Positions 1 through 8,198 of a DNA stretch of 64,000 bases are shown here, one piece after another. The stretch lies in NCBI RefSeq assembly GCF_029167645.1, contig NZ_CP119147.1, positions 6,466,501 to 6,530,500 of the forward strand, read 5' to 3'. Every line of letters begins with the position of its first letter. The first letter of the stretch is position 1. Both the position numbers and the translations under genes were made by a program. A model generated the notes under the pieces. That model did not search any database and was not told the DNA's origin. It worked only from the letters and a program-made list of their open reading frames with translations. Origin of the DNA: Streptomyces sp. AM 2-1-1 (GTDB taxonomy: Bacteria; Actinomycetota; Actinomycetes; Streptomycetales; Streptomycetaceae).

Positions 1-186
1 GGCGCCGGTCGCCCCCTTGGTGCACAGCCGGCCGGCGTTGGCGGGATGCGCCTTGTCCCCGGACGCCTTCGCCACCCGGCGGCGGCCGTCCAAGGGGTCC
101 CGTACCAGGTCGAGCACGATGCCGCAGCCGACGCCGCAGTACGAACAGACCGTACGGACGCCGCCGTCGTTCGAGCCAGATGCCAC
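1..186 (-). CDS. Molybdopterin nitrate reductase, N-terminus only (runs off the window)
   Basis: This is the first 62 codons of a bis-MGD molybdopterin oxidoreductase, most like the actinobacterial assimilatory nitrate reductase catalytic subunit, which reduces nitrate to nitrite in the cytoplasm. The visible part holds the N-terminal [4Fe-4S] motif C-x2-C-x3-C (VCSYCGVGCG) and the downstream stretch ending GRLCTKGAT that supplies the fourth cysteine, in the usual order for this family. I start it at GTG 186, just before ASGSNDGGVRT, with a GGGGTGGGGG stretch upstream. The rest lies outside the window, so formate dehydrogenase or another family member is not fully excluded. It follows the ABC pair on the same strand but a strong hairpin separates them. 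Confidence 0.75.
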   Translation of the reverse strand, partial: MASGSNDGGVRTVCSYCGVGCGIVLDLVRDPLDGRRRVAKASGDKAHPANAGRLCTKGATGA

Positions 187-333
187 CGAACCCCCACCCC
201 GCGGTGTGTGCCTTGCCTCCCTGCACCGTAGGAAGATCGAATTTCCGGACGGTGACGCGGCACGGGCACGGCGGGTTACTCCCCGCGCACACCCCCCGGG
301 GGAGCCGTGTGAGGCGGGAGGGTGTGCGGCGGA

Positions 334-364
334 CCCGGGCTCCGGGGGTGCCCCCGGAGCCGGG
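334..364. terminator. GC-rich hairpin between ABC operon and nitrate reductase gene
   Basis: A 15-base arm at 334-348 pairs with 351-364 across a 2-base TG loop, with one bulged G. No U-tract follows, as is common in Streptomyces. It lies about 50 bases beyond the stop of the downstream ABC gene and is followed by two more imperfect copies of a CCGGAGCCGGGAGTG-like unit up to about 410. A terminator for the ABC operon is the simplest reading. Confidence 0.55.
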
Positions 365-414
365 AGTGCCCCCGGAGCCGGGAGTGCCCCCCGGAGCCGG
401 GGGTGCCGGTCCGC

Positions 415-2196
415 TCACCCGTGCCAGGACCGCCACAGCGCCGCGTACGCACCGTCCGCCGCGACCAGTTCGTCGTGGCTGCCCAGCTCGCTGATCCGGC
501 CCCTCTCCACGACGGCGATCACGTCCGCGTCGTGCGCGGTGTGCAGCCGGTGCGCGATCGCCACCACCGTCCTGCCCTCGAGCACCCGGGCCAGCGACCG
601 CTCCAGGTGCCGGGCCGCGCGCGGGTCCAGCAGCGAGGTCGCCTCGTCGAGCACCAGGGTGTGCGGGTCGGCCAGCACCAGCCGCGCCAGCGCGATCTGC
701 TGGGCCTGCGCCGGTGTCAGCGCCGCACCGCCCGACCCCACCTCGGTGTCCAGGCCGTCCTCCAGCGCCGTCGCCCAGCCGTCGGCGTCCACCGCCGCGA
801 GCGACGCCCACAGCTCGGCGTCCCGTGCCCCGCTCCGCGCCAGCAGGAGGTTGTCGCGGAGCGAACCGACGAACACGTGGTGTTCCTGGTTGACGAGTGC
901 GACGTGCTCGCGCACCCGCTCGGCGGCCATCCGGGACAACTCCGCGCCGCCGAGCGTCACCGCACCCGTCCTCGGCGCGTAGATCCCCGCCAGCAGCCGC
1001 CCCAGCGTGGACTTGCCCGCCCCCGACGGGCCGACCAGCGCGATCCTGGTGCCCGGGGCCACGTCCAGCGACACCTCGTGCAGCACGTCCACCCCGGAGC
1101 GGTAGCCGAAGCGCACCTCGTCCGCACGGACCTCCCGGCCCTCGGGACGCACCGCCTCGTCGCCCGCGTCCGGCTCGATGTCGCGCACCCCCACCAGCCG
1201 GGCCAGCGACACCTGAGCCACCTGCAACTCGTCGTACCAGCGCAGGACCAGCCCCAGGGGATCCACCAGCATCTGCGCCAGCAGCGCGCCCGTCGTCAGC
1301 TGCCCGACGGTCAGCCACCCCTCCAGGACGAACCAGCCGCCCAGCATCAGCACGGTGCCCAGGACCGTCACGTACGTGAGGTTGATGACGGGGAAGAGCA
1401 CCGAGCGCAGGAAGAGGGTGTACCGCTCCCACCGGGTCCACTCCATGATCCGCCGCTCCGAGAGCGCCACCCGCCGCGCGCCGAGCCGGTGGGCCTCCAC
1501 CGTGTGCCCCGCGTCGACCGTCTCCGCGAGCATCGCGGCCACCGCGGCGTACCCGGCCGACTCCGAGCGGTACGCGGACGGAGCCCGCTTGAAGTACCAG
1601 CGGCAGCCGGTGAGCAGCAGGGGGAGCGCCACCAGGACCGCGAGGGCCAGCGGCGGCGCGGTCACCGTGAGCGCCCCGATCAGCAGTCCGGCCCAGACCA
1701 CGCCGATGACGAGCTGCGGGACGGCCTCGCGCATGGCGTTGGCGAGCCGGTCGATGTCCGTGGTGATCCGGGAGAGCAGGTCACCCGTCCCCGCCCGCTC
1801 CAGCACACCGGGCGGCAGACCCACCGCACGGACGAGGAAGTCCTCGCGCAGGTCGGCGAGCATCTCCTCGCCGAGCATCGCGCTGCGCAGCCGCATGAGC
1901 CAGGTGAAGAGCGTCTGGAGCAGCAGGGCGGCCGCGAAGATCGCGGTGGTGCGCTCCAGGTGGAGATCGGTGACCCCGTCGGCGAGGTCCTCCACCAGCC
2001 CGCCCAGCAGGTACGGCCCGACGATGGACGCGACCACCGCGACCACGTTGGCGGTGACGAGCACGGCGAACGCGCCGCGATGACGCCGGAGCAGATCGCG
2101 GACGTAGGCCCGCACGGTGGCGGCCGAGCCCACCGGCAGGGTGGTGGCCGTTTTCGGCGCGGCCGGGTCGTACGACGGTGGTGCGAGGCCGATCAT
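415..2196 (-). CDS. ABC exporter half-subunit A (TMD-NBD), degenerate signature
   Basis: A 593-aa fused membrane and nucleotide-binding half-transporter in the inner membrane. Six membrane segments lie within about residues 40-330. The NBD has a normal Walker A (GPSGAGKST, 389-397), Q-loop (VNQE), Walker B (LVLDE, 514-518) and H-loop His549. The ABC signature, however, reads LTPAQ (493-497) instead of LSGGQ. Its start overlaps the stop of subunit B by ATGA (2193-2196), so the pair is translationally coupled and most likely heterodimeric. Combined with B's intact LSGGQ, this subunit forms the one catalytically normal ATP site. The substrate cannot be read from sequence; drug, lipid or siderophore export are all possible. 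Confidence 0.9.
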   Translation of the reverse strand: MIGLAPPSYDPAAPKTATTLPVGSAATVRAYVRDLLRRHRGAFAVLVTANVVAVVASIVGPYLLGGLVEDLADGVTDLHLERTTAIFAAALLLQTLFTWLMRLRSAMLGEEMLADLREDFLVRAVGLPPGVLERAGTGDLLSRITTDIDRLANAMREAVPQLVIGVVWAGLLIGALTVTAPPLALAVLVALPLLLTGCRWYFKRAPSAYRSESAGYAAVAAMLAETVDAGHTVEAHRLGARRVALSERRIMEWTRWERYTLFLRSVLFPVINLTYVTVLGTVLMLGGWFVLEGWLTVGQLTTGALLAQMLVDPLGLVLRWYDELQVAQVSLARLVGVRDIEPDAGDEAVRPEGREVRADEVRFGYRSGVDVLHEVSLDVAPGTRIALVGPSGAGKSTLGRLLAGIYAPRTGAVTLGGAELSRMAAERVREHVALVNQEHHVFVGSLRDNLLLARSGARDAELWASLAAVDADGWATALEDGLDTEVGSGGAALTPAQAQQIALARLVLADPHTLVLDEATSLLDPRAARHLERSLARVLEGRTVVAIAHRLHTAHDADVIAVVERGRISELGSHDELVAADGAYAALWRSWHG

Positions 2197-4079
2197 GCCC
2201 TCTCCTCGATCTCTCCGGCTTGCCGGAGGCTGTTCAGCTCGTCGATGGTGCTGTCCGCCGCCGTACCGCGCGAGGAGACCGCCCGCGGGGCCGCCACCGC
2301 GCCCTCGTCCCCGGTCTCCCGGGTGACGACCGAGCGGTAGAGCGTGTCGGTGTGCAGGAGTTCGCGGTGCGGGCCGACCGCGACGACCGTCCCGTCGTGG
2401 ACGAGTGCCACCCGGTCGGCGAGGTCCAGCAGCAGCGGCGAGGAGGAGAACACCACGGTCGTCCGACCCTGGCGCAGCTCCCGGATCCCGGCGCCCACCC
2501 GGGCCTCCGTGTGCGCGTCCACGGCCGAGGTCGGCTCGTCGAGCACCAGCACCTCGGGGTCGGTGACCAGGGAGCGCGCCAGCGCGAGCCGCTGCCGCTG
2601 CCCCCCGGAGAGCGAGCGTCCGCGTTCGGTGATGCGGGTCCCCATCGGGTCACCGTCCGTGTCGACGGAGGCCTGGGCCAACGCGTCCAGCACGTCGTCG
2701 CAGTGGGCGGCCGACAACGCGTCCTCGGCGCGCACCGCTCCCGACGCGGGTACGTCGAGCAGCTCCCGCAGCGTGCCCGAGAGCAGCACCGGGTCCTTGT
2801 CCTGCACCAGCACGGCGGTGCGCGCGTCCGCCAGCGGCAGTTCGTCCAGCGCGGTGCCGCCCAGCAGGACGGACGCCACCGGCTGCGGCGCCCCGTCCCC
2901 GTCCGGCGTGTCCTCGGCGGGGGCGTGGCCGCCGAGTCGCTCGGCCAGCCGCCCCGCCTCGTCCGGGTCCCCGCAGACCACGGCGGTGAAGAGGCCCTCT
3001 GCGGCCAGCAGCCCGGTGACCGGGTCGTACAGATCACCGGAGGGCGGCGTCGCGCTGCCGCTGGTCGCCTCGGAGGGACCCGCGTGCCGCCGCAACGACA
3101 GGACGCGGACGGCGCGCTGCGCGGAGGGACGGGAGAAGGAGTAGGCCATGGCGATCTCCTCCACCGTCCTGAGCGGGTAGAGCAGCAGCATCGCCGAGTT
3201 GAAGACGGTGACCAGTTGGCCGACCTCGATCTCTCCGTCGCGGGCGAGCCCGGCCCCGTACCCGACCAGCGCGATCAGCAGCAGACCGGGCAGCAGCACC
3301 TGGACCGCGGAGATCAGGGACCACATGCGGGCGCTGTGCACGGCCGCGCGGCGGACCTCCTGGGAGGCGCGGCGGTAGCGGCCGAGGAAGAGCTCCTCAC
3401 CGCCGATGCCGCGCAGCACCCGCAGCCCCGCGACGGTGTCCGAAGCCAGCTCGGTGGCCTTGCCCGCCTTCTCCCGCTGCAGGTCGGCCCGCCGGGTCGC
3501 CCGGGGCAGCAACGGCAGCATCGTCAGCGCGAGTACGGGGACGGAGAGCGCCACCAGCACGCCCAGCGACGGCAGGTACAGCACCAGACCGACGCAGATC
3601 AGCACGAGCGCCACGGCGGAGGCGAGGAAGCGGGAGAGCGCCTCGACGAACCACCCGATCTTCTCCACGTCGCCGGTGGAGACCGCGACGACCTCGCCGG
3701 CCGCCACCCGACGCGTCAGCGCCGAACCCAGCTCGGCGGTCCGCCGGGCGAGCAGTTGCTGCACCCGGGCGGCGGCGGTGATCCAGTTGGTGACGGCGGT
3801 GCGGTGGAGCATCGTGTCGCCGACGGCGATGCCGATGCCGAGGAGCAGGATCAGGCCGCCGGAGAGCGCGAGCCGGGTGCCGGAGCGGTCGATGACCGCC
3901 TGGACCGCCAGACCGGCCGCCAGCGGCAGTCCGGCGAGGGAGAGCTGGTGGAAGAGCCCCCAGCAGAGCGACGTGAGCTGCCCCTTGAGCTGGTTGCGGC
4001 CGAGCCAGACGAGGAAACGGGGGCCGGACCGTACATCAGGATCGCCGGGGTCCTGGTACGGAAGATCACGAATCTGCAT
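2193..4079 (-). CDS. ABC exporter half-subunit B (TMD-NBD), Walker A lost
   Basis: A 628-aa half-transporter and partner of the next gene. Start chosen at ATG 4079 (MQIRDLPYQD); the open frame continues upstream to 4409 but that stretch is Arg/Pro-rich and not family-like. Membrane segments lie at about residues 35-315. In the NBD the Walker A region reads GDPDEAGRL (370-378) with no GKS/T lysine, and the H-loop position is Ser (FSSS, 544-547). The signature LSGGQ (490-494) and Walker B LVLDE (511-515) are normal. This pattern is the exact complement of subunit A. Loss of the Walker A lysine is more extreme than in many heterodimeric exporters, where the degenerate site keeps it. First gene of the two-gene operon. 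Confidence 0.9.
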   Translation of the reverse strand: MQIRDLPYQDPGDPDVRSGPRFLVWLGRNQLKGQLTSLCWGLFHQLSLAGLPLAAGLAVQAVIDRSGTRLALSGGLILLLGIGIAVGDTMLHRTAVTNWITAAARVQQLLARRTAELGSALTRRVAAGEVVAVSTGDVEKIGWFVEALSRFLASAVALVLICVGLVLYLPSLGVLVALSVPVLALTMLPLLPRATRRADLQREKAGKATELASDTVAGLRVLRGIGGEELFLGRYRRASQEVRRAAVHSARMWSLISAVQVLLPGLLLIALVGYGAGLARDGEIEVGQLVTVFNSAMLLLYPLRTVEEIAMAYSFSRPSAQRAVRVLSLRRHAGPSEATSGSATPPSGDLYDPVTGLLAAEGLFTAVVCGDPDEAGRLAERLGGHAPAEDTPDGDGAPQPVASVLLGGTALDELPLADARTAVLVQDKDPVLLSGTLRELLDVPASGAVRAEDALSAAHCDDVLDALAQASVDTDGDPMGTRITERGRSLSGGQRQRLALARSLVTDPEVLVLDEPTSAVDAHTEARVGAGIRELRQGRTTVVFSSSPLLLDLADRVALVHDGTVVAVGPHRELLHTDTLYRSVVTRETGDEGAVAAPRAVSSRGTAADSTIDELNSLRQAGEIEERA

Positions 4080-4145
4080 GAGGTTCCCAGCATCGAGAAG
4101 GACGGAGTCCACCGGCGACGGCGCTACCGAAGTGGTGAAGGGCAA

Positions 4146-4162
4146 ACAGCAAGACTTGCTGT
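4146..4162. promoter_or_regulatory. Candidate operator upstream of the ABC operon
   Basis: A perfect 7-3-7 inverted repeat, ACAGCAAGACTTGCTGT, in an unusually AT-rich patch. Its near edge is 67 bases upstream of the start of subunit B, within the only non-coding gap (4080-4437) that can hold the operon promoter. No regulator gene is adjacent, so the binding protein is unknown. Confidence 0.4.
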
Positions 4163-4367
4163 CCAGGCCGTTTCGACGCAAATGATTTTCTTCGGCATTT
4201 CCGGCTTGTCCGTCGCTCCCGGCCTTCCCGGCTTTCGCGCGGTCGCTCGGCGGGCGTGACTGCCGGCGTCGGTGCACTGCCGCCCCCCACGGTCGACGCC
4301 GAGCCCCCGCTCCGGGTCGTCTTCCCCGGCTGCCCGCACCGACCGGCCGCGCCGCCGGCACGACGAC

Positions 4368-4383
4368 CGGCACCTCGGTGCCG
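4368..4383. terminator. Short hairpin beyond the FAD/Fe-S dehydrogenase gene
   Basis: CGGCACC pairs with GGTGCCG across a 2-base loop, 55 bases beyond the stop of the gene ending at 4438. The stem is short and there is no U-tract, so a terminator role is only plausible. Confidence 0.3.
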
Positions 4384-4437
4384 CTGACCCGCTCCGCCGT
4401 CCAGGGCACGGCGGAGCGTGCGGGGGGGACGGGAGCG

Positions 4438-7416
4438 TCAGCCCGGTCCGCCGGTCGCGTGCGTCGCCCGAGCCGGTCGCGTCGCCCGCTCGAGTTCCAT
4501 CAGGACCGAGCGGTACGGGTGCCCGGTGGCCCGGTCCATGCCGATCTCGCACATGCGGTTGGCCGAGAGATGGGCGTCGAAGTCACGGGTGGCGACCTCG
4601 GCGGCCTCCTTGGCGGTCGCCGAATCGGTCAACTCCTTGTGCAGCATTCCGCGATCGCCGGCGAACCCGCAGCACCTCGCGTCGTCGGGCACGAACACCT
4701 CCTCCGCGCACGCCCCCGCGAGTGCGCGCAGCCGCTCCACCAGGCCGAGATGCTCCATCGAGCACGTCGGGTGCACGACGGCCGATCCGACCGTGCGCAC
4801 CACCGTGAGGCGGGGGAGCAGTTCGTCGGCGGCCCAGGCGAGCGAGTCCACCACCGTCAACTCCGCGTGCAGCGCGCGGTTCTCGTCGGTGAGGTGGGGG
4901 ACGACCTCCCGTGCGATGCCGAGGGTGCAGGAGGTGGCGTCGACCACCAGCGGAAGCGCGCCCCCGCCCGTCCAGCCCCACGCCGCCTCCACGACGCGGT
5001 TGGCCATCACGGCGTTGGCAGCGTCATACCCCTTGGAGTGCCAGATCGTCGCGCAGCAGGTCCCGGTGACGTCGTCCGGGATCCACACCGGCCGGCCGGC
5101 GCGGGCGGAGAGCGCGACGACGGAGTGCGCGAGCGACGGCTCCCGCCGCCCTCCGGGACCCGCGAAGATACGGTTCACGCACGCGGGGAAGTAGACCGCG
5201 TGCGCCCCGGCGCGTGAGGTGGGCGGAAGCGCGCGGAGGGCCGCCGGCGGCAATTGCGGCAGCCACTCGGGCATCAGGTCCGGACGGACCACCCGGCGGG
5301 CGAGCCGGGTCACCGAGGTCAGCAGCGGATCCCGCACCCGGTCGCCGAGGCTGCCCGCCACCCCCACGGCGAGGCGGGCGGCTGCCTCCACCACACCGAA
5401 GTGCCGTGCGGTCAGCGCCGCGATCCGTTCCTCGCGGGGCGAGTGCCGCTGCGAGCGGAAACCCTTCATCATCGCGCCGGTGTCGATGCCGACGGGGCAC
5501 GCGAGCATGCAGGTGGAATCGCCCGCGCAGGTGTCCACCGCGTCGTAGCCGTACGCGTCGAGCAGGGCGTTCTCGACGGGGGAGCCGTCGCTCTGGCGCA
5601 GCATCTCCCGCCGCAGCACGATCCGTTGGCGCGGTGTGGTGGTGAGGTCCTGGCTGGGGCAGGTGGGTTCGCAGAAGCCGCACTCGATGCATGGGTCCGC
5701 GACCGGCTCCACCGAGGGAATCGTCTTGAGGCCGCGCAGGTGTGCCCGGGGATCGCGGTCCAGGACGACCCGGGGAGCCAGCACTCCGGCCGGATCGATC
5801 AACCGCTTCGTACGCCACATGAGTTCGGTCGCGCGCGGACCCCATTCGCGCTCCAGGAAGGGGGCGATGTTGCGGCCGGTGGCGTGCTCGGCCTTCAGCG
5901 AGCCGTCGAACCGGTCCACCACGAGCGTGCAGAACGCCTCCATGAACGCGGCGTACCGCTCGACGTCGGCGGGGGCACCCGCGTCGAAGGCGAGCAGGAA
6001 GTGGAGGTTGCCGTGGGCGGCGTGGCCGGCCACCGCCGCGTCGAAGCCGTGCCGCTCCTGGAGTTCGAGCAGGGCCTCGCAGGCGTCCGCCAGCCGGGAC
6101 GGCGGTACCGCGAAGTCCTCCGTGATCAGTGTCGTGCCCGAGGGGCGCGAGCCGCCGACCGCGGTGACGAAGGCCTTGCGCGCCTTCCAGTACCCGTTGA
6201 TCGTCGCCCGGTCGCGGGTGAACACGTTGGTGACCGACGCGGCCGGGGCGACGAGGTCGAGCCCCGCCACCACGGAGGCCGCCGCGCGCTCGTACCCCTC
6301 CAGCGCCGCCTCGTCCGGGGCGCGGAACTCGACCAGCAGGGCCGCCGTCGCCCGGGGCAGGGCCGCCCAGTCCGCGGGCACCCCTCGCACGCTGACGGAG
6401 GCGCGCAGGGTGTTGCCGTCCATCACCTCCACGGCGAGGGCGCCGGCCGCGTTGAACAGCGGCACCGCTGCGGCGGCCGCGGTCAGCGAGGGGAAGAAGA
6501 GGAGGGCCGTGGAGAGCCTCCGGTCGAGCGGCAGGGTGTCGAAGACGATCTCCGAGAGGAAACCGAAGGTGCCCTCGGAGCCCACCATCAGCCCTCGCAG
6601 GATCTCCACCGGCGTCGTGCCGTCCAGGAACGCGTCCAGCCGGTAGCCGTTGGTGTTCTTGATCTCGTACTTGGCACGGATGCGGGCGGTGAGCACCTCG
6701 TCCGCCCCGATCTCCTCCTTCAGCGCCAGCAGCCCCTCGCAGAGGCGGGGCTCGGACCGCGCGAGGAGCTCGTCGGCCGCCGGATCGGCGGTGTCCACCA
6801 TCGTGCCGCCCGGCAGGACGAAGGAGAGGGAGGAGACCGTCCGGTAGCTGTTGCGCGTGGTGCCCGCCGTCATCCCGGACGCGTTGTTGGCGACGACCCC
6901 GCCGACCGTGCAGGCGATCGCACTGGCGGGGTCGGGGCCGAGCACCCTGCCGTGGCGGGCGAGGGCGGCGTTGGCCCGCGCGATCGTGGTGCCGGGCCGG
7001 ATCCTGGCCCGCGTGCCGCCGTCCAGGACCGTGATGCCGCTCCAGTGGCGGCGGACGTCGACGAGGATGTCCTCGCCCTGGGCCTGGCCGTTCAGACTGG
7101 TGCCGGCGGCGCGGAAGACGACGTTCCTCTTCTTGCCATGTGCGTACGACAGCACCGCCGAGATGTCGTCGACGTCCTCGGCGACGACCACGACTCGGGG
7201 CAGGAATCGGTACGGGCTGGCGTCGGAGGCGTACTTCACGAGGTCGGAGACCTTCCAGAGCACCTTCCCGGCACCCAGCAGCGCGATCAGATCCGACCGC
7301 AGGGGCTCGGGGGTACCCGTCGCACTCCGGTCGGAGACCCGGTCGGGGGCCGCCTCCCGCGGGCCGCCCGGACGCAGGGCGTGCGGCCCCGGCTCCAGCA
7401 GTGGCATCTCCGGCAT
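4438..7416 (-). CDS. FAD-binding and Fe-S-binding 2-hydroxyacid dehydrogenase (D-lactate / D-2-hydroxyglutarate type)
   Basis: A 992-aa fusion enzyme predicted to oxidise a D-2-hydroxy acid and pass electrons to the quinone pool at the membrane surface. Domain order: PCMH-type FAD-binding domain (about 60-290, with GTSLNGQ and ANNASGM motifs), FAD-oxidase C domain (about 295-560), two ferredoxin-like clusters (CIECGFCEPTC near 577; CAGDSTCMLACP near 628), then a C-terminal cysteine-rich CCG domain with FPAC, PTCSMEHLG and CCGFAGDRG. This is the arrangement of Dld-II lactate dehydrogenase and E. coli YdiJ, and the length is close to YdiJ. Substrate choice between lactate and 2-hydroxyglutarate cannot be read by eye. 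It lies 55 bases behind marR on the same strand, so the two are probably co-transcribed. Confidence 0.85.
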   Translation of the reverse strand: MPEMPLLEPGPHALRPGGPREAAPDRVSDRSATGTPEPLRSDLIALLGAGKVLWKVSDLVKYASDASPYRFLPRVVVVAEDVDDISAVLSYAHGKKRNVVFRAAGTSLNGQAQGEDILVDVRRHWSGITVLDGGTRARIRPGTTIARANAALARHGRVLGPDPASAIACTVGGVVANNASGMTAGTTRNSYRTVSSLSFVLPGGTMVDTADPAADELLARSEPRLCEGLLALKEEIGADEVLTARIRAKYEIKNTNGYRLDAFLDGTTPVEILRGLMVGSEGTFGFLSEIVFDTLPLDRRLSTALLFFPSLTAAAAAVPLFNAAGALAVEVMDGNTLRASVSVRGVPADWAALPRATAALLVEFRAPDEAALEGYERAAASVVAGLDLVAPAASVTNVFTRDRATINGYWKARKAFVTAVGGSRPSGTTLITEDFAVPPSRLADACEALLELQERHGFDAAVAGHAAHGNLHFLLAFDAGAPADVERYAAFMEAFCTLVVDRFDGSLKAEHATGRNIAPFLEREWGPRATELMWRTKRLIDPAGVLAPRVVLDRDPRAHLRGLKTIPSVEPVADPCIECGFCEPTCPSQDLTTTPRQRIVLRREMLRQSDGSPVENALLDAYGYDAVDTCAGDSTCMLACPVGIDTGAMMKGFRSQRHSPREERIAALTARHFGVVEAAARLAVGVAGSLGDRVRDPLLTSVTRLARRVVRPDLMPEWLPQLPPAALRALPPTSRAGAHAVYFPACVNRIFAGPGGRREPSLAHSVVALSARAGRPVWIPDDVTGTCCATIWHSKGYDAANAVMANRVVEAAWGWTGGGALPLVVDATSCTLGIAREVVPHLTDENRALHAELTVVDSLAWAADELLPRLTVVRTVGSAVVHPTCSMEHLGLVERLRALAGACAEEVFVPDDARCCGFAGDRGMLHKELTDSATAKEAAEVATRDFDAHLSANRMCEIGMDRATGHPYRSVLMELERATRPARATHATGGPG

Positions 7417-7471
7417 GACGGCATCCCCTCGGGCGGCCGGACGCGGTCCTCCCGCGTCCGGGTACGACGGC

Positions 7472-7915
7472 TCAGCAGCGGCGCCCCGGAAGCCCTTCGA
7501 CCAGAGCGGCCAGCAGACCGCCGAGCACCTCGCGCTGTTCGGCGGTCAACGGAGTCAGGATCTCCTCCGCGGCGGCCCGGCGCGCGTCGCGCAGCGAGCC
7601 GAGCGTGGCCCGCCCCTCGTCGGTGATCTCGATGCGCACCACCCGCCGGTTGGCCGGATCCGGCGCCCGGCGCACCCGGCCGCCCGCCTCCAAGCCGTCC
7701 ACCAGGCTGGTCACGGCACGCGGGACGACGTCCAACCGCTGCGCGAGATCGGCCATCCGGGGCGGCGAGTCGTACTGTGCGACGGCGCGCAGCAGACGGA
7801 ACTGCGCGGGCGTGATGCCGATCGGCTCCAGCTGGCGGCTCTGGATGCGGTGGAGCCGACGGGTCAGCCGCAGCAGCTGCTCGGCGAGGTGACCGTCGGA
7901 ATCGGGGGAGTCCAT
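7472..7915 (-). CDS. MarR-family transcriptional regulator
   Basis: A 147-aa winged-helix repressor of normal MarR length. The DNA-binding core runs at about residues 30-100: FRLLRAVAQY, then MADLAQRLDVVPRAVTSLVDGLEAGG as helix-turn-helix, then the wing with DPANRRVVRIEITDEG. Start at ATG 7915. The dehydrogenase gene follows on the same strand and an ABC exporter is divergent 283 bases away. A MarR next to an efflux pump commonly represses both itself and the pump, with release by a phenolic or drug ligand. That link is inferred from context only. Confidence 0.9.
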   Translation of the reverse strand: MDSPDSDGHLAEQLLRLTRRLHRIQSRQLEPIGITPAQFRLLRAVAQYDSPPRMADLAQRLDVVPRAVTSLVDGLEAGGRVRRAPDPANRRVVRIEITDEGRATLGSLRDARRAAAEEILTPLTAEQREVLGGLLAALVEGLPGRRC

Positions 7916-7919
7916 GGGG

Positions 7920-7980
7920 GAACAATATCAGGACCTGGTTCATTGTGAGTATAGGTAACAGTGAGATACGCTCTTCACGG
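7920..7980. promoter_or_regulatory. Divergent promoter/operator region, marR and ABC exporter
   Basis: An AT-rich island inside very GC-rich DNA between the divergent marR and ABC genes. On the minus strand TATACT (7948-7953) sits 33 bases before the marR ATG and is a reasonable -10 box. GTTCATTG and GGTAACAGTG flank it and could be MarR half-sites, although they do not form a clean palindrome. Confidence 0.35.
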
Positions 7981-8198
7981 CTCGGATCACCGCATCCCTA
8001 GGCGCCCGACCACGCTGGGCCCCTGCCTGCTCCGTTCGCAGCCCCAGCCCCAGCACCCCACCTTCTGCCCCAGCCTTCTGCCGCCGCTCGCTCCCAGCCC
8101 ACTCGCCGGTTCGCCCCACGGCTCGCGTCCCGCCCGGCCGGCGCGGGCCGAGCGGCCGTCCATCCGCACCCAGCACCCCGCACTTTCAGCAGGAGCCC

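Noticed and set aside
322..2340. Long open frames opposite the ABC exporter genes (for example a 672-aa plus-strand frame)
   Set aside because: Arg/Pro/Gln-rich composition with no family motif; they mirror the third-position GC bias of the real minus-strand genes.
5254..7626. A 790-aa plus-strand open frame
   Set aside because: It is antisense to the FAD/Fe-S dehydrogenase, whose motifs are unambiguous.
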